NCBI GenBank assembly: GCA_001972305.1
Contig: BDDD01000989.1
Span: forward strand, 372,001-436,000
DNA: 64,000 nucleotides
Direction: 5' to 3'
DNA from: Cephalotus follicularis
Lineage: Eukaryota > Streptophyta > Magnoliopsida > Oxalidales > Cephalotaceae
The notes under the pieces were generated by a model. The model was not told the DNA's origin. It did no database searches and worked only from the letters and a program-made list of their open reading frames with translations. A program made the translations under genes and the position numbers. Shown in pieces: positions 12,140-23,613 of the stretch (the first letter of the stretch is position 1; the number at the start of each line of letters is the position of its first letter).

Positions 12140-12495
12140 TGTATACACGTCAATCAAAAGAACTATAGCTAGGTCAAAAACTCAAAAGGGCAACTTAGAC
12201 AAAACAGGGGTAGTCAATGATTTGATTTGAAAGACCACAAAGGGATTAAAAATAAATAAAAATAAATAAAAATAAAAAGAACCCTAGCCAAGTTGAAAAC
12301 CCAAAAGGATAGCTTAGACAAAACTAGGGCACTGGGTGAATTGAAAACCCACAAGGGTGGTCCATCAAAAAGAAAATTCAGAAAGAACTCCAGCTAAGTT
12401 GAAAGTCCGAAAGGACGGCTTCGATAAAACTAGGGCACCCGATGATTCAAAACCCGCAAGGGCAGTTGATTGAAGAAAAATCGACAAAGTTGAGA
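12140..12495. repeat. Degenerate tandem repeats downstream of the integrase relic
   Basis: About three units of 100-125 bp share the phrases AGCTAAGTTGAAA-CC-AAAGG, AAACTAGGGCAC and AAAACCC-CAAGGG. Their position just after integrase matches the repeat-rich 3' untranslated region known for Tat/Ogre elements, so I assign them to relic element D. Confidence 0.75.
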
Positions 12496-13593
12496 ACTTA
12501 AAAGGGCAACGTGAGCACACTTGACATGTGATGGAAGGTCAAAAGTTGAGGCAATCCAACTTTTGAAGATAATACAAGAAGAGGGTTCACTTCAGATTTC
12601 ATCAATGTTCATAATTTGCAAGATGAAAAGCTTTTGGTCAGAGAACACCGCGACATCACGCGTTGCGCATCCTCTGGTACTTACCAAAGGATATCGATCT
12701 CTCGAAAGGGGACATCTCTCTAACGATGAACTCTTCTTCTTGCTCCCTCCTTCTCCCTTAGAAATACCTAGTGTAATCCATGTCAGGATATAATATTCCT
12801 TGATTTCACGCATATCCTTTATATTTCTATTCATAAAGGGAAATTGGTTCCCCCTCAAAGGTAAACCACATGCCTTATTATTCTTCTCAATCATAAATCT
12901 CACAAATTGTATTATGATATTTGCAATAGAGTTCAAGCACAAGGGTCAGTAATAGGATCCGTCATAGCTTTACTCTAAAGTGATCTAAGAGGACTTAAGA
13001 CGTTTTTGATGAGTCCATCATGTAATCAACAAGAGTTTCAGTCAAGCATGCCGAATGCATCCCCAAACCATAAAAGAATGACAGCGAGGTAAAATAGGTC
13101 GACCAAGTCAGTACAATACCTCCCACCAAATAAAGGTCAGATAGAGAAATATAATGAATACGCTCCAAAAATGTGCGCCCTAAGACACTCAGAATACTGT
13201 CATCACTTTTGTGGTGCCATACTAAAGATATCGAGATAGCGGGTTCCAATCATGCATCCCTCGGAGCCATTTCACTGAGGATGGCATGTAAGCCATAACA
13301 TCACATCACAAACTTCCCCATATGCATGACACCATGACATGTGCATGAACCATGGATACGAACATTAATCGTAGGAAAGTCATACGCATAACATCATTGC
13401 ATAAGCACGAGCATATGAAATTTCAAGTTTACATAAAAGTTTTGACTGTCCCATTTGGAATTCCAAGGGGATTCATGCACTCTACTAGGCCCCAACTAAA
13501 CATTTTGAGCCTTTAAACCCTCCATCCAATTCTTGGTACCATGTTTAACACGTTCACTCCAATCCTAACCAACTTCCAGTTTTTTATTTAAAT
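12496..13593. other. Non-coding DNA, probably 3' region of relic element D
   Basis: No frame with recognisable content. Phrases such as CATGACACCATGACATGTGC and CATAACATCATTGCATAAGC suggest more decayed retroelement 3' sequence up to the right member of the direct repeat. Confidence 0.4.
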
Positions 13594-13861
13594 TGATCCA
13601 ATTCCCTAACCTTGAACTGCTGGAATTTAGATTGTGAGCCTATCAATTGCTTTTGGATTTGCTTTGCTTTGGGCCTAATTTTTGTTAGAATAATCCTTGG
13701 ACTTAGATATTTCAGTTGGTGTCCTGAACTATGGACCCAAATCCCGAACTACCATTTGAACCCAATTTTTATACGTGAACATAAAAAACAAAAATTAAAA
13801 AGGAAACAAAAAAATTAAAAAGAAGGAACCACTACAAACAGGTACACCATTTTCCTCTCCA
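13594..13861. repeat. Direct repeat, right member
   Basis: Second copy of the 6921-7242 repeat, starting TGATCCAATTCCCT and ending TTTTCCTCTCCA, with an internal deletion relative to the left copy. DNA beyond both ends is unrelated between the two copies. Confidence 0.6.
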
Positions 13862-14199
13862 CTACACTTACCAACGTGCAAAAAACACCAGCGCACGTAA
13901 AATCAAATAGCTCCCGCTTTCAGAAATGAAATCTCATTTGAAGCGTTAGACAAAGGTGCTAATGAGATATTTGATGAGATATTTGGGCCTTGCGGTATCT
14001 TGAACACATACCGACGTTGGCCGAGCAAATAAGTAAACTTCAAAACAGATTTATTGCACAAAGAGTGCGTTCTGAACCGTGGCCGCCAGGCCTGGAGGGG
14101 AGGGGAGGGGGGGCTCCTCCGTTGTGGGTAAACAGAAAACCCGACTCTATGAACCCAACTTTAAAATTGATCCTGCAAAGAGGATTCTAAAATGTTAAA

Positions 14200-15150
14200 T
14201 TGCATAAAATGATAGCCCTGTATAAACCACCAAACCGATCCCACAAAACATTAACATAAAATGAAAAAAGAACATCTACCAAACAAAAAAATTTGGAAAG
14301 GAGCTAGAAAAAACATGAGAAAGCATTAGGATTTCCACATTATGGAAACACAACAAGCATTCAGCAGACGAATGTGTCACTCCCACTCACCATCAACATG
14401 GATATCGCTTGACAACTGTTTTAAATTCCTTAAGCTAGAACATGAATACATGTTCCCCATAAAGTATATTATTCTATACACATTAAATCATATAAATAAA
14501 GCATGAATATAAATTTCTTTTCTTCAGGCAATGATACATAGTACCCACAAAGCCACCAACTAAACATAATAATCAGATGATACTTTAGTCAACAAAAGCA
14601 AACTAGGCAAACCACTTTTGACGCTTATGTTAACAAAGATGAGCACAATTTTTTTACACCCCAATGCACCATGTCAATAATTAGCTTTCATAGTACAAAT
14701 ACTTCATCAACAACTAATTACACAAATAATTGGACGTATACGGTAAAAAAGAAAAGTGCACATGATAGGAACATAAACTGAACACCACCAATGTCCCATT
14801 AAACATATTTATTACTAACTGGAAAGATTCTCGAAATCCACAAAATATCACCCACTGAACATTCATTCAAACTGAACATTTTAGCACAATTAGAAACAGA
14901 AAAAAAAAAATTGTCACAACTCCAATAACATGAGATTCACCAATGGCCTTAAAATGTCATTGATATAAAATATCATTGATATTTAGCAGCATTTATCTAG
15001 AAACATTTGGATCACCTAAAATTATTATTTCAACTAATGCATAAGCCTAGGTTAGGCTAGTTATGTGCCAAGAATATAATATCAAACACTTGAAATAAAA
15101 GATACCACATTGTAGCTCTTAACAACAAAAATCATAATGATATCGACTAC
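14200..15150 (-). pseudogene. Inverted relic of the cystatin-like gene (intron 3 only), copy V
   Basis: Read on the minus strand, this segment matches intron 3 of the cystatin-like genes at 39.8-41.4 and 61.3-63.2 kb. Matching phrases on the plus strand include CCACCATCAACATGGATATC-type sequence near 14390, GCTAGAACATGAATACATG (about 14437), AATTAGCTTTCATAGTA (about 14680) and ATGCATAAGCCTAGGTTAG (about 15037), in the order expected for an inverted copy. The flanking exons 3 and 4 could not be found. It is more diverged than the other copies and has no coding capacity. It shows that the gene family once extended to, or was moved into, this side of element C. Confidence 0.75.
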
Positions 15151-16045
15151 AAAGGACGAATCCAGAAAAAAACCATGAGGGTTTACAAGTGTAAATATTT
15201 TTTGTTGGCGGGGTCAAAGATAAAAAATATATATATATATATAATTTAGGGTAAAAAATAAAGGGAATTTTTTTTTCCTGATTGCTGGAAGCGTTGCGAC
15301 ACCTCCACCTCTTGGGATTCGTCTCTGTTCATTATCTGGAAATTTTAGGTTATAAAGCCCATGGTGAATGTTACTCTTATGATATAGCAGTCGTAATGGA
15401 GAAACCAGAAAAATATTTATGTCACAACTACAAGACTAGACCGTGAAGCCCTATACTGGTCAGTTGCAGCTCCTGACGATGTGATCCCATTCATGTAATA
15501 GAATGATTATCCCAATCACTGTGTTGGGTTTAGGATTCTTAGGCATGGATCATCAAGTCTAAAAAAACAACTAAAAGAACAAAGCGGCCCATTGTGCTCG
15601 ACAATGGCACAAAGTTTTCCCTCCCCAAGCAATGACTAGACACCAAGAGTATAACAAAGAAAAGACAACATTGGATAAAATGCTAAAAGATCTCAAAATA
15701 AGTGAGCTTATACAACCCAAAAAAAAAACAGAACTGTCTGAAAAAAATTATTGAACTCGTAGCATCTCATTATTTGAAGGCAAAGTGTATGAAAGAAAGA
15801 TCAAGATCATAAAAGGTGCATTGCTTTCGATTGACCAGACATAAAAAAGGGAAAACACAAGAAAAATGCCAATATTAGCAAAAGAATAATTACCAGATAT
15901 ATAGCATCATCTATGAAAACTCCCCTCTCATTCCTCGAGCCTGATTTTTGAACGAGTTTACTGATTTTCGAACGAGTTGACCGTATCCGTTCTCTCCCCA
16001 ATCCAAACTAGTTCTTGGTCAGCTAGTAGTTGACACCACTGTCAA
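15151..16045. other. No recognisable feature
   Basis: AT-rich DNA with a (TA)n run at about 15228-15243. A few open frames of about 60 codons show no domain or codon pattern that would support a gene. Confidence 0.5.
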
Positions 16046-16500
16046 GATTACTTGAATCCAGATAAACGCAACAACTATATTGTCCAATTGCGTAAGGCAT
16101 TCAAGCATATTAAAGATAGGGGTGTGGTGTTGGAGAGAGATTACGGCTCGTATACGGGTAGAAAACAGATTTGCAAAGACCTACAAATACCGGTAATTTC
16201 AAAACCAGTTGTTCTCTTTGATTTCTTTGTATTTTCTAGGACATATAGTTTTTGTAATTTGGATGTCATTTGTTTTCTTTGAGAATTTTACTTTGTTGTG
16301 TTATTGTGTTATATATAAACTTGTACTTTGTTTAGTTTAGGGTCAAGTGGTGATAAGCATCGATGATTTTAAAACTGTTGATGTAAACAGTGAGAATGCC
16401 TTAATCGCAACAGTTAGACAACAACCCTTTGTGTTTGAGCTTAAGGTTGACATCGAGTTTTTTTCTTTAAGTCTAATCCCGATAATGAGGTATCTCTTGA
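16046..16500 (+). pseudogene. Papain-like cysteine protease fragment, inverted copy
   Basis: This is the left arm of the hairpin. It encodes KAFKHIKDRGVVLERDYGSY followed by TGRKQIC, matching the papain-family stretch that ends in a 'Y-PYTG...C' turn. After an intron-like interval (GGTAATTTC to about 16335) it encodes VISIDDFKTVDVNSENALI and ATVRQQPFVF, equivalent to the family's 'V.I.GY..VP..E.AL..AV..QPV.V.I' strand. There is no catalytic Cys or His region, so this is a partial duplicate, not a gene. It is the inverted copy of the minus-strand pseudogene to its right and should be transcribed only as part of a foldback RNA, if at all. Confidence 0.75.
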
Positions 16501-16975
16501 GCTTCCACAACGGAATTTTCGAGATAACTCATTATTGAGATTAGACTTCAAGAAAAAAACCTTAATGTCATACTTAACCTCAAACACAACAGGTAGTTGT
16601 CTAACTGTTGCGATTAAGGCATTCTCACTGTTTACATCAACAGCTTTAAAATCATCGATGCTTATCAACACTTGAACCTAAAGTAAACAAAGTAAAAGTT
16701 CATATATAACACAATAACATAACAAAGTAAAATTCTAAAAAAAAACAAATGACATCCAAATTATAAAAACTATATGTCCTACAAAATACAAAGAGAACAA
16801 AGAGAACAACATGTTTTGAAATTACCAGTATTCGTTGGTCTTTGCAAATATGTTTTCTACCCGTATACGGGCCGTATTCTGTCTCCAACACCACACCCCT
16901 ATATTTAATAGGCTTGAATGTCTTAGGCAATTGGACCATATAGTTGTCACGTTTCTCTGGATTCAAGCAATCTAG
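16046..16975. repeat. Large inverted repeat (hairpin) of papain-like gene sequence
   Basis: Left arm about 16046-16496 and right arm about 16522-16975, separated by a loop of roughly 25 bases (TTGAGCTTCCACAACGGAAT region). The tip reads AATAATGAG...CTCATTATT. Both arms include exon-like and intron-like parts of the same protease gene, so the duplication was of genomic DNA, not of a processed transcript. By eye the arms agree at most positions but carry scattered substitutions and small indels. Confidence 0.85.
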
Positions 16976-17299
16976 AATCTCCTGAGTAGATAACTCTAAA
17001 AGTATTCAGTGCGTCAGCTGGAATAAGCTCCTTCAACTGAAGCGAGTGTGTACAAAAATCCCAACAAGAGTCTGTAGAACAAAAAAAAATTTAATTTCAG
17101 AAATAAAAAATTAGTTCAATAAGTTCCTATTTAATCAACAATCTATTAAAACTTACTATGAAAAGATTAAAAAAAATCAGTAACATACGCAATTCAATTG
17201 ATCTTCTATAGGGTGCATCACACCCTTATTCAGCCAACTGAGTTCTTCGTCATTTCCTGTCGCCAACTTTTTCCCCTTTCCCTTATTTCTCCGATTCAT
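16520..17299 (-). pseudogene. Truncated papain-like (C1A) cysteine protease gene
   Basis: On the minus strand an ATG at 17299 opens a 37-codon exon ending NKGVMHPIEDQLNC (to 17189), which aligns with the papain 'W..KG.V.PVKDQG.C' segment. A GT (17188) and an AG (17072) bound an intron. The next exon begins with SCWDFCTHSLQLKELIPADA, carrying the catalytic-Cys tripeptide S-C-W, and continues to GVVLETEYGPYTGRKHIC. Then comes another intron-like interval and VLISIDDFKAVDVNSENALI. The exon junction is out of phase in my reading, and there is a frame slip near 16965. The part with catalytic His and Asn is absent: the gene is cut at about 16520 and joined to its own inverted copy. Established family: papain-like proteases of the vacuole or apoplast. 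Here it is a pseudogene. Confidence 0.75.
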
Positions 17300-19604
17300 T
17301 ATCCTAAGTCACTCACAATGACATTTTTCAATACACAACAAAAGAACAGCGTGAAGCCATGAATAAGCCAATTAAAAGACACGCATGACAATCAAATGAA
17401 CTCTTAAACAAATGAAATGTTGTTGACTTGTTGACCATATATATAGTACAAGGTCAATTCTTTGAACAAAAAATTAAGTCCCTATCAAAGATGCAATACG
17501 CTAAAAAAAACACATGGGAGAATCAAATTGCAAAATATGTTCTAAAATTCGTATTAGAATGTTCACAAATGACAAATAAAAAAAGTTACAAATTTTAACA
17601 GGAAAGTTTCAAGAAAATGATTCAAAGAAACTAAGCAAAAGGTACCCAACAATAGTAGAACTTGAACATGCTAGAAGAACGAGAGGTTTAGAGCTCTCTT
17701 CAATCAATGCAAGGATCAAACTACACCCGATACAGCTCGAGATATGCCTGCCTCATAATTATCCACTATGCTTCTAAAAATGGAAGATGCTTGACCCAAT
17801 AAGAACCTTTATTGGACTTCAAGGAAAACAACGAAAACAAGTCCAAAGCAACCAAGCGGTCACTAATCAATAGATCCATTGGAAAATATATATGAAACAA
17901 AAGACCTACAACAAAACAAGCATCTCCTCTCTTTGTTTGTCTTCTTCTCCTTTAGGAGAGACTAAGATGAATGATAAAGAAAGAGGAAAATAAACCAAAA
18001 ATCAAGTCCCTGTTTTGTTTTAATTTATCTTACCTATGATCATTTATGATCCAAGATTCTTTTTTATTTTTTTCAATGATTTAAATAGGTAATAGATTAT
18101 ATAATAAATGATAAACCTATTACTCACTAATAAATCTTTATTTCATTAATATAGACAGATGCTCTCATTGATTTCTCATGCATGTAGATTAATCATATGC
18201 ATGGCATGCATTTAAAATTTTAATAAAGTCATTTATTTTGAATATGTGACAAATAGTAGAGATACTACATGGAGAATATGTTTCTATGAACTTGTGGAAA
18301 ACTCTGTGAGCATAATGAAATTACTCCAACAATCATGGATTTATATGAGGTTAAATAATTGTGTTTTCATGAATTCATATTTAGTTAAATATGACTACTT
18401 TCAGTCCTGAAAATATTTTACGCAATTTTGAACTTTATAATAAGGAAGAAAAAGAAAAAATTCATTTGAAGTAATCCATTCATTAAAAAAATTTCAAAGA
18501 AAAATTATATCAAGAAGTGAAGAAACATATTATTCAATTTTTAAATACTATGGTACTACTTAAGTGGAATGATAGTTATTTTTAATATAATTATATACTA
18601 AAAACTGGATTAGATTATCAATTAAAATAATTCGTCTATAATTAAAATTGAGAATATCAAAAGAAATGGACAATTATCTTCATTAAAAACTCATCATCAA
18701 TCTATTAAAATTTAAATTCAAACATTGTTGATTAATCAAATTTGACCCAAAATAGATAATAATCGATCAAAATTAATTTCAGTATTAATTATAGTTCGGT
18801 TTCATTTTGACCCAATAATAAATTATTGCATTTTTTCATAAATTCTTACAATATAATAAAAATTATAAATTTTGTATTATCAGTAGAACTCGAAAAGAAA
18901 AATTTTCGATTTCGAAATAATTCAAACTGATTTTATTTCATCCATAACATGATAATAAGACAGTCTGGTCAAGATTTCTCATGAAAGAAGAGAAGAAGGC
19001 GATCCATAACATGATAATAAGTCAGTCTGGTCAAGATTTCTCATGGAAAGAAGTAAAGGAGGCGGGCCACCGCCTGTAAAAATTCGTTGCGGATTAAATA
19101 GATGTGATACCAACCATCAAATCAGTGGACCCATCAGGATTAATATCACTGCAAAATCCAGCTTGAACGTATTAAATACCCTTTTTACTTTTTTTTTGTC
19201 AAACTGTGCTAAATAGTAAAAACTGTTCTTTTTTGTTGCTGGGTTAGAAACTAAACTAAATAAAAAAAAAATGAAAAGAAGAGAATGATTCTTAATTAGT
19301 TTTATTTTTTGCACAAAAAGTTTGCAGTATGTGGGCCATCTGTAACTGTTTGAAACAGTGATCTGATTGATGGAGAATGAGCATCTTTTGTATGAATCCA
19401 ATTCCCGTACCAAATATTAAATGTTTTTTATATAACTTTTTAACAAATTAAAGTGTAAATTATATTTTGAATTATATCCTCAATATTAATTGTTGAATTA
19501 GACATATTATATATTAATTATGCATTATAATTTTTAAGTGAATAATATATATATATAGCGTGTTTTTATATAAATTTAAATTTTTTATAATTATTGTACA
19601 TATA
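17300..19604. other. AT-rich intergenic DNA without recognised genes
   Basis: No supported coding frame. The only structure seen is a 62-bp direct duplication near 18942-19060: TCCATAACATGATAATAAG followed by CAGTCTGGTCAAGATTTCTC, at 18941 and 19003. The rest is AT-rich, with many short open frames as expected by chance. Confidence 0.5.
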
Positions 19605-19609
19605 ATAAT
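19605..19609. repeat. Target-site duplication of element C (left)
   Basis: ATAAT immediately outside the left LTR, repeated exactly at 31206-31210 outside the right LTR. A 5-bp duplication is the standard signature of Ty3/gypsy integration. Confidence 0.9.
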
Positions 19610-20525
19610 TGTTGATGTAAAAATCCTTCCATCAACAGTACCCTACGTGTAAGGGCTTAATTTGTTTAGGGAAACGCTGTTTTAATGCTCCGAGATGAAG
19701 GTTGAGGATAGCTGTAAATAATTTCCCTGCACAGAAGAGCAAACACGTTAAAGGTCCAGGAGGTTGTTCTCCCGGGAACACTTCGACGTTCAAGTTAGAC
19801 TTTGCACAGAGAAAATAAGGTTCTTTCAGATGTAAAAATGGCTCACCCTTGTTCTGACTGTTGAACTAGTATTTATAGTGTAAGGTGGTAATTGTCTAAG
19901 CGTGTATTTCGGAGTTGAAGTGTATCCCCTAAGGAAATGTCGAGGATCTCGGTCATTTCCCTTGATCTCCGTCAAATTTGGTGGTACTTTCCCCATATGA
20001 TGTTTATCATATCTTAACTTTCCTTATCTGTAGAGATTAACTCCTGGAATATAGGCTGAATTTGTGGCATCATGTAGAAGAGGAGGAGGAGGAGGATGAG
20101 GATGAGAGATGTCCTCTGATCTCCTATCCGCTTCAAGGTCTTCAGCGTCCAGAGCTTCTTCAGGGGCGTGTGCTTGGGACGCCGGGTCCTCTGCCATACT
20201 GCCAAGGATGAGGTCTCTTTGGATACAGTCGAAGAGGAGGTCCTCGGCACTGGTGCCGTGGGGGACATCCTCTGCCATGTATCCGATTAAAAGCTCCTTC
20301 AGGAAGAGGAGGTCCTCGACACTGGTGCCGTGAAGGAGGTCATCTGCCATGCAAGAGCTCCTCGGCTCTGATGTTAAAGAAGGGACTTCTCACCCTCTTC
20401 TCAGATGTGTTTCATAAAGCTTCCTCTGACCGATATCTATGTGAGCTTCAAAATTCCTTGGACATTTGGCTAAATCCACGGAGGACACGCGTCCTTCTTA
20501 GTATAAACAGATTTTTTCCATATCA
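19610..20525 (-). repeat. 3' LTR of element C
   Basis: 916 bp; on the element's own (minus) strand it begins TGATATGG and ends CATCAACA, with TG/CA ends. It matches 30291-31205 along its whole length. In the first ~440 aligned bases I count about 30 differences by eye, so the insertion is not recent. It contains a run of GAGGAG/GTCCTC repeats with a twice-repeated motif around CACTGGTGCCGTG (20255 and 20320). This creates a spurious open frame of about 108 codons on the minus strand, which I do not count as a gene. Confidence 0.95.
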
Positions 20526-20553
20526 TAAGCCCCTCTGGTCCTTTTTCTCTGAC
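20526..20553 (-). other. Polypurine tract of element C
   Basis: Directly inside the 3' LTR the minus strand reads AGAGAAAAAGGACCAGAGGGG then CTTA before the LTR's TGATATGG. This purine-rich stretch in the expected place would prime plus-strand DNA synthesis during reverse transcription. Confidence 0.7.
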
Positions 20554-20931
20554 CGTGGTCAGAGGAGAAGGATCAGAGCTGAGAGTCGTGACCCGGACTG
20601 GACTCCTCCAAAGAGCTTTACATAAGCTTTTCCATGTGTGGACGAGCTATGGTCTGAAGGTGTAGCTTTTGGTGATCATCTGACAAAAAACTGAGCTCGC
20701 CTTTGCAGAGGATCGTAGCTTGCCTTCTGTTTGGACTTATCTCTGCTAACGGGCCTCTTGTCGCGGGCCCAAATCATTTGCATTTAAGTTGCATATTGAA
20801 CACGTTTTACACGTGGCATAAACAGAGCGTTTCCCGCCTCTGTCTCTTCGTTTCCCTTGTATGATTTGACGGTTTGTTCCTCAACCGTTAGATCTGTGTG
20901 AGGTGGGGGGCCAGGATCTGAGGTTGGGGTC

Positions 20932-20937
20932 TATAAA
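20932..20937 (+). promoter_or_regulatory. TATA box of the antisense accessory gene in copy C
   Basis: TATAAA within GGGGTCTATAAAATG, about 210 bp upstream of the ATG at 21145 on the plus strand. It lies inside the element between the 3' LTR and the gene, pointing away from the LTR. Copy B has a TATA-like TTTAAATA at the corresponding place (53312-53305 on the minus strand), which supports a dedicated internal promoter. Confidence 0.55.
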
Positions 20938-21144
20938 ATGATATCTTTTTCCTAAAGAAAACTTTTCACTCTTTCAATCTCCAACCTTCGTATTGTCGCT
21001 GAGAGCTTCCCAAATTCGTAGTGTTTTCGAAACCTCGTTTCACCACTTTTTAATCAAGATTTTTGGTAAGTTTCCATTGTCTTCTTGCTGTTCTAGGTTG
21101 ATCTAGGATTTCTTTAGCCGTTTCTTCCTCTTTGTTTAAGGCTA

Positions 21145-23613
21145 ATGGCTAGTCAGGAATAATCCAGTGGGTCTTGTTCTTCTTCTCCCTTAGCGGTCGA
21201 ACCCTTGGCCATGGTGGTTCCCACCGCTGAGAGACCACTTGAAGTTGAAGGTAGCCTGGGGGCTGCGGTGGGTGACCCTGTTGCTCCAACCCCCGGGGCT
21301 AAACCCCCACCTTTCGAAAGGTGCTTCGAAGTAAGCACCCTCACTCGTGTTGAGGTGAAGGGACTCTCCGAGAAGTACAACTTCCCTCGTGGGCTGACGT
21401 ACAGCCTTCCCTCGGATCCTCAGATGGTTACCATGAGCAGAGAGGGCCTTTTTGTGATCTTCGAAGGGGCGCTCTCTCATGGCTTGAGGGTTCCAATTCT
21501 CTCCTTTGCCATCTCGGTCTTGGAACATTTTAGTCTTCATCCTTCACTTCTTCAACCTCAGTCTTGGAGCTTCATAATCGGCTTCCTCGTCAAATGCATC
21601 GAATCAGAGGTGGACGTGACAATGAATCTTTTTAAAGAGTTCCACATCCTCTCGACCACGCCCAAGAAGAGTGGGTACTTTTTCAAGTCCCACTTTGGCG
21701 TAAAAAAGCTTCTCCTCAACCTTACCAGATCCATCAAAAACTGGAGGAGGAGATATTTCTTGATAAAGGACTTCGAAGGGTTCACTCTCTCTCCCTGGTG
21801 CGATTCTTTGGACACGACATCTCTGAATAAGAGGTCCCACTTGACCTCGGCGGAGAAAATAAGCTTCAACAAACTCCTGGCCCTTGAGCCAGAGGAGGTG
21901 AACTCCACCGTTCGTGAGGATCGTCTACTCCAGGCAGGGCTGGGCGTGGTCCTCGACCAAGAATCCCACTCGGATGAAACTGAGAAGGATATCTCAGAGG
22001 GAGAAGGAGGTCCAAATAGTCCTATGCCCCCAGTATCGGAGGAAAGCTGTATAAAGCCTTTGTCTCCTCCACTGCTTAGTTTAGTGTCATTTTCATTTTT
22101 CTTGTATTTTGAATCTCTGACCTTAATCTCCATGTTTTCTTTCAGCAATGGCTTCTCGCCGTGACTTCTCTGCCATCTTGAAGGCTACTGACAAGAGGAA
22201 AGCGCCTGCAACAGGCGGGTCAAAGCAAAAGGGGAAAAACCTCGCAGCCGAGGGATCAAGGCCGCAAGCTATGGCTCCTCCACCTGTTAGGGTATCTGCT
22301 ACCGCTGCTGAGAAGAGGAGGGAGGCGGGCAAGAGGACAGTAGACGAGACCTCCCCCACCGATGAACACGTTCCTCTGATGAAGAGGATCAGGAAGGGGA
22401 AAGGTGCTGAGGGAGCTAGAAAGGGGAAGGAAGTTAAGGATGTCGCTGCACTAGGAGCGAGTTCTCAAGATCCAATCATAATACCTCCGACTCGGGAGGC
22501 AGAGGACATGCTCAACGATTTCGAGGACCTAGACTGCTCCAAACTGCATTTTAATGCACCTGGGGTTCCTCAGGCGGTCAGTCGTCTGGTCTTTTTTCCT
22601 TTGGAGATGGAAGCTAGGGAGAAATGGTCCAACGAGGATTTGGTAACTCATTGTCTTGGAAGCAACTTGAGGGTACATGAATTCTTCCTCTGTTATCCCA
22701 ATTTTTCTTTTATCTTTTTTCTTCATATTCATTGACAGATATGCTTCTCTGACAGGCCCTGAATAACACCCAACTGTTGGTTGATAACTTCTCCGCCGTT
22801 GTGGCAAGGGACAGAGAGCTGAGGGCGAACATGGCAACACTGGAGGAGACTGCCCGCTCCACCCAAGCCCAACTCAACGAGGTTCTCAAGGTTCAGGAGT
22901 CTTTGATTGAGGAGAAGAAGCAAGCAATTGAGGATTTGGAGGAGGAGAAGGCTGACAAGAAGGAGTTAGAGGCAGAGCTGAACCGTATCAAGGAGAGGTG
23001 CTTTGATCTGGAAGCAAAACTTGAGCGCCTGTAGAGGATGGACGAGGAACAACTGAGGAGGGAGTGACACAAATTCGTGGCTAACTTCAAGTCCTCGAAT
23101 GAATTCAAAGAGCTGATGAGATCCTCCATGGAGGAGTTCAAGGCCTCGGATGAGTTTGAGGAGGTAGTGTTTGAGGAAGCGGCCGAATACTTCCGTCGGG
23201 GCTTCTATGCTTGTAGGAACTGGATCTCTTCCCTTCGTCCCGACGTTCCTCTGGATGGTGTAATATATGGTCCCTCGGCCAAAACCTTTGACTTCTATCC
23301 AGAGGGAGTTGATGAGAAGTAAGAGAAGCTCCGTCTCGAGTTAGAGGAGGGGATCTCGTCTGCCATGGGAGAAGAGGTGACGATAACCGGTTCGCCAGAC
23401 TTGGTTATCCTTCCCACGGATCCTGCCTTGGCCTCGGATCCTGTGTTGGACTCCTCTGTCCTTCCCTCTACATCAACTCCTGTGGACCATTCCTTTGGGC
23501 TCGAAGTTCCTCCTCTTCCTTCCGCCGATGCCTTCTTCGCTCCTCTGCCTTCTTCGCTCCTCTGCCCGAGCACGAAGATCCTCCCGAATCCTAGTTTTTG
23601 TTTGTTGCTTTGA
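21145..23613 (+). pseudogene. Antisense accessory gene of copy C (PF04195-like domain plus coiled coil)
   Basis: The ATG at 21145 (MASQE) is followed at once by a TAA (21160). The same frame then continues to about 22050 with LSHGLRVPILSFAISVLEHF and SWSFIIGFLVKC, the PF04195-like signature, and NWRRRYFLIKDFEGF. A second exon starts after TTTCAG at 22145, encoding MASRRDF and a basic region (MKRIRKGKG, possible nuclear signal). A third starts after GACAG at 22755, giving a heptad-rich coiled coil and FRRGFYACRNW. Further in-frame stops lie at 23032, about 23065 and 23320, before an acidic/proline-rich tail. The exon order and the splice acceptors match copies A and B. Function is unknown; the protein family is known only from plant gypsy elements. 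Confidence 0.8.

Noticed and set aside
15228..15243. (TA)n run as a regulatory or structural site
   Set aside because: Short microsatellite in AT-rich DNA with nothing around it to support a function.
20024..20350. Minus-strand open frame of 108 codons in the LTR of element C, with a similar one at 30705-31073
   Set aside because: It lies wholly inside LTR repeats (GAGGAG/GTCCTC with a twice-repeated motif), and both copies owe their frame to the repeat. No domain.
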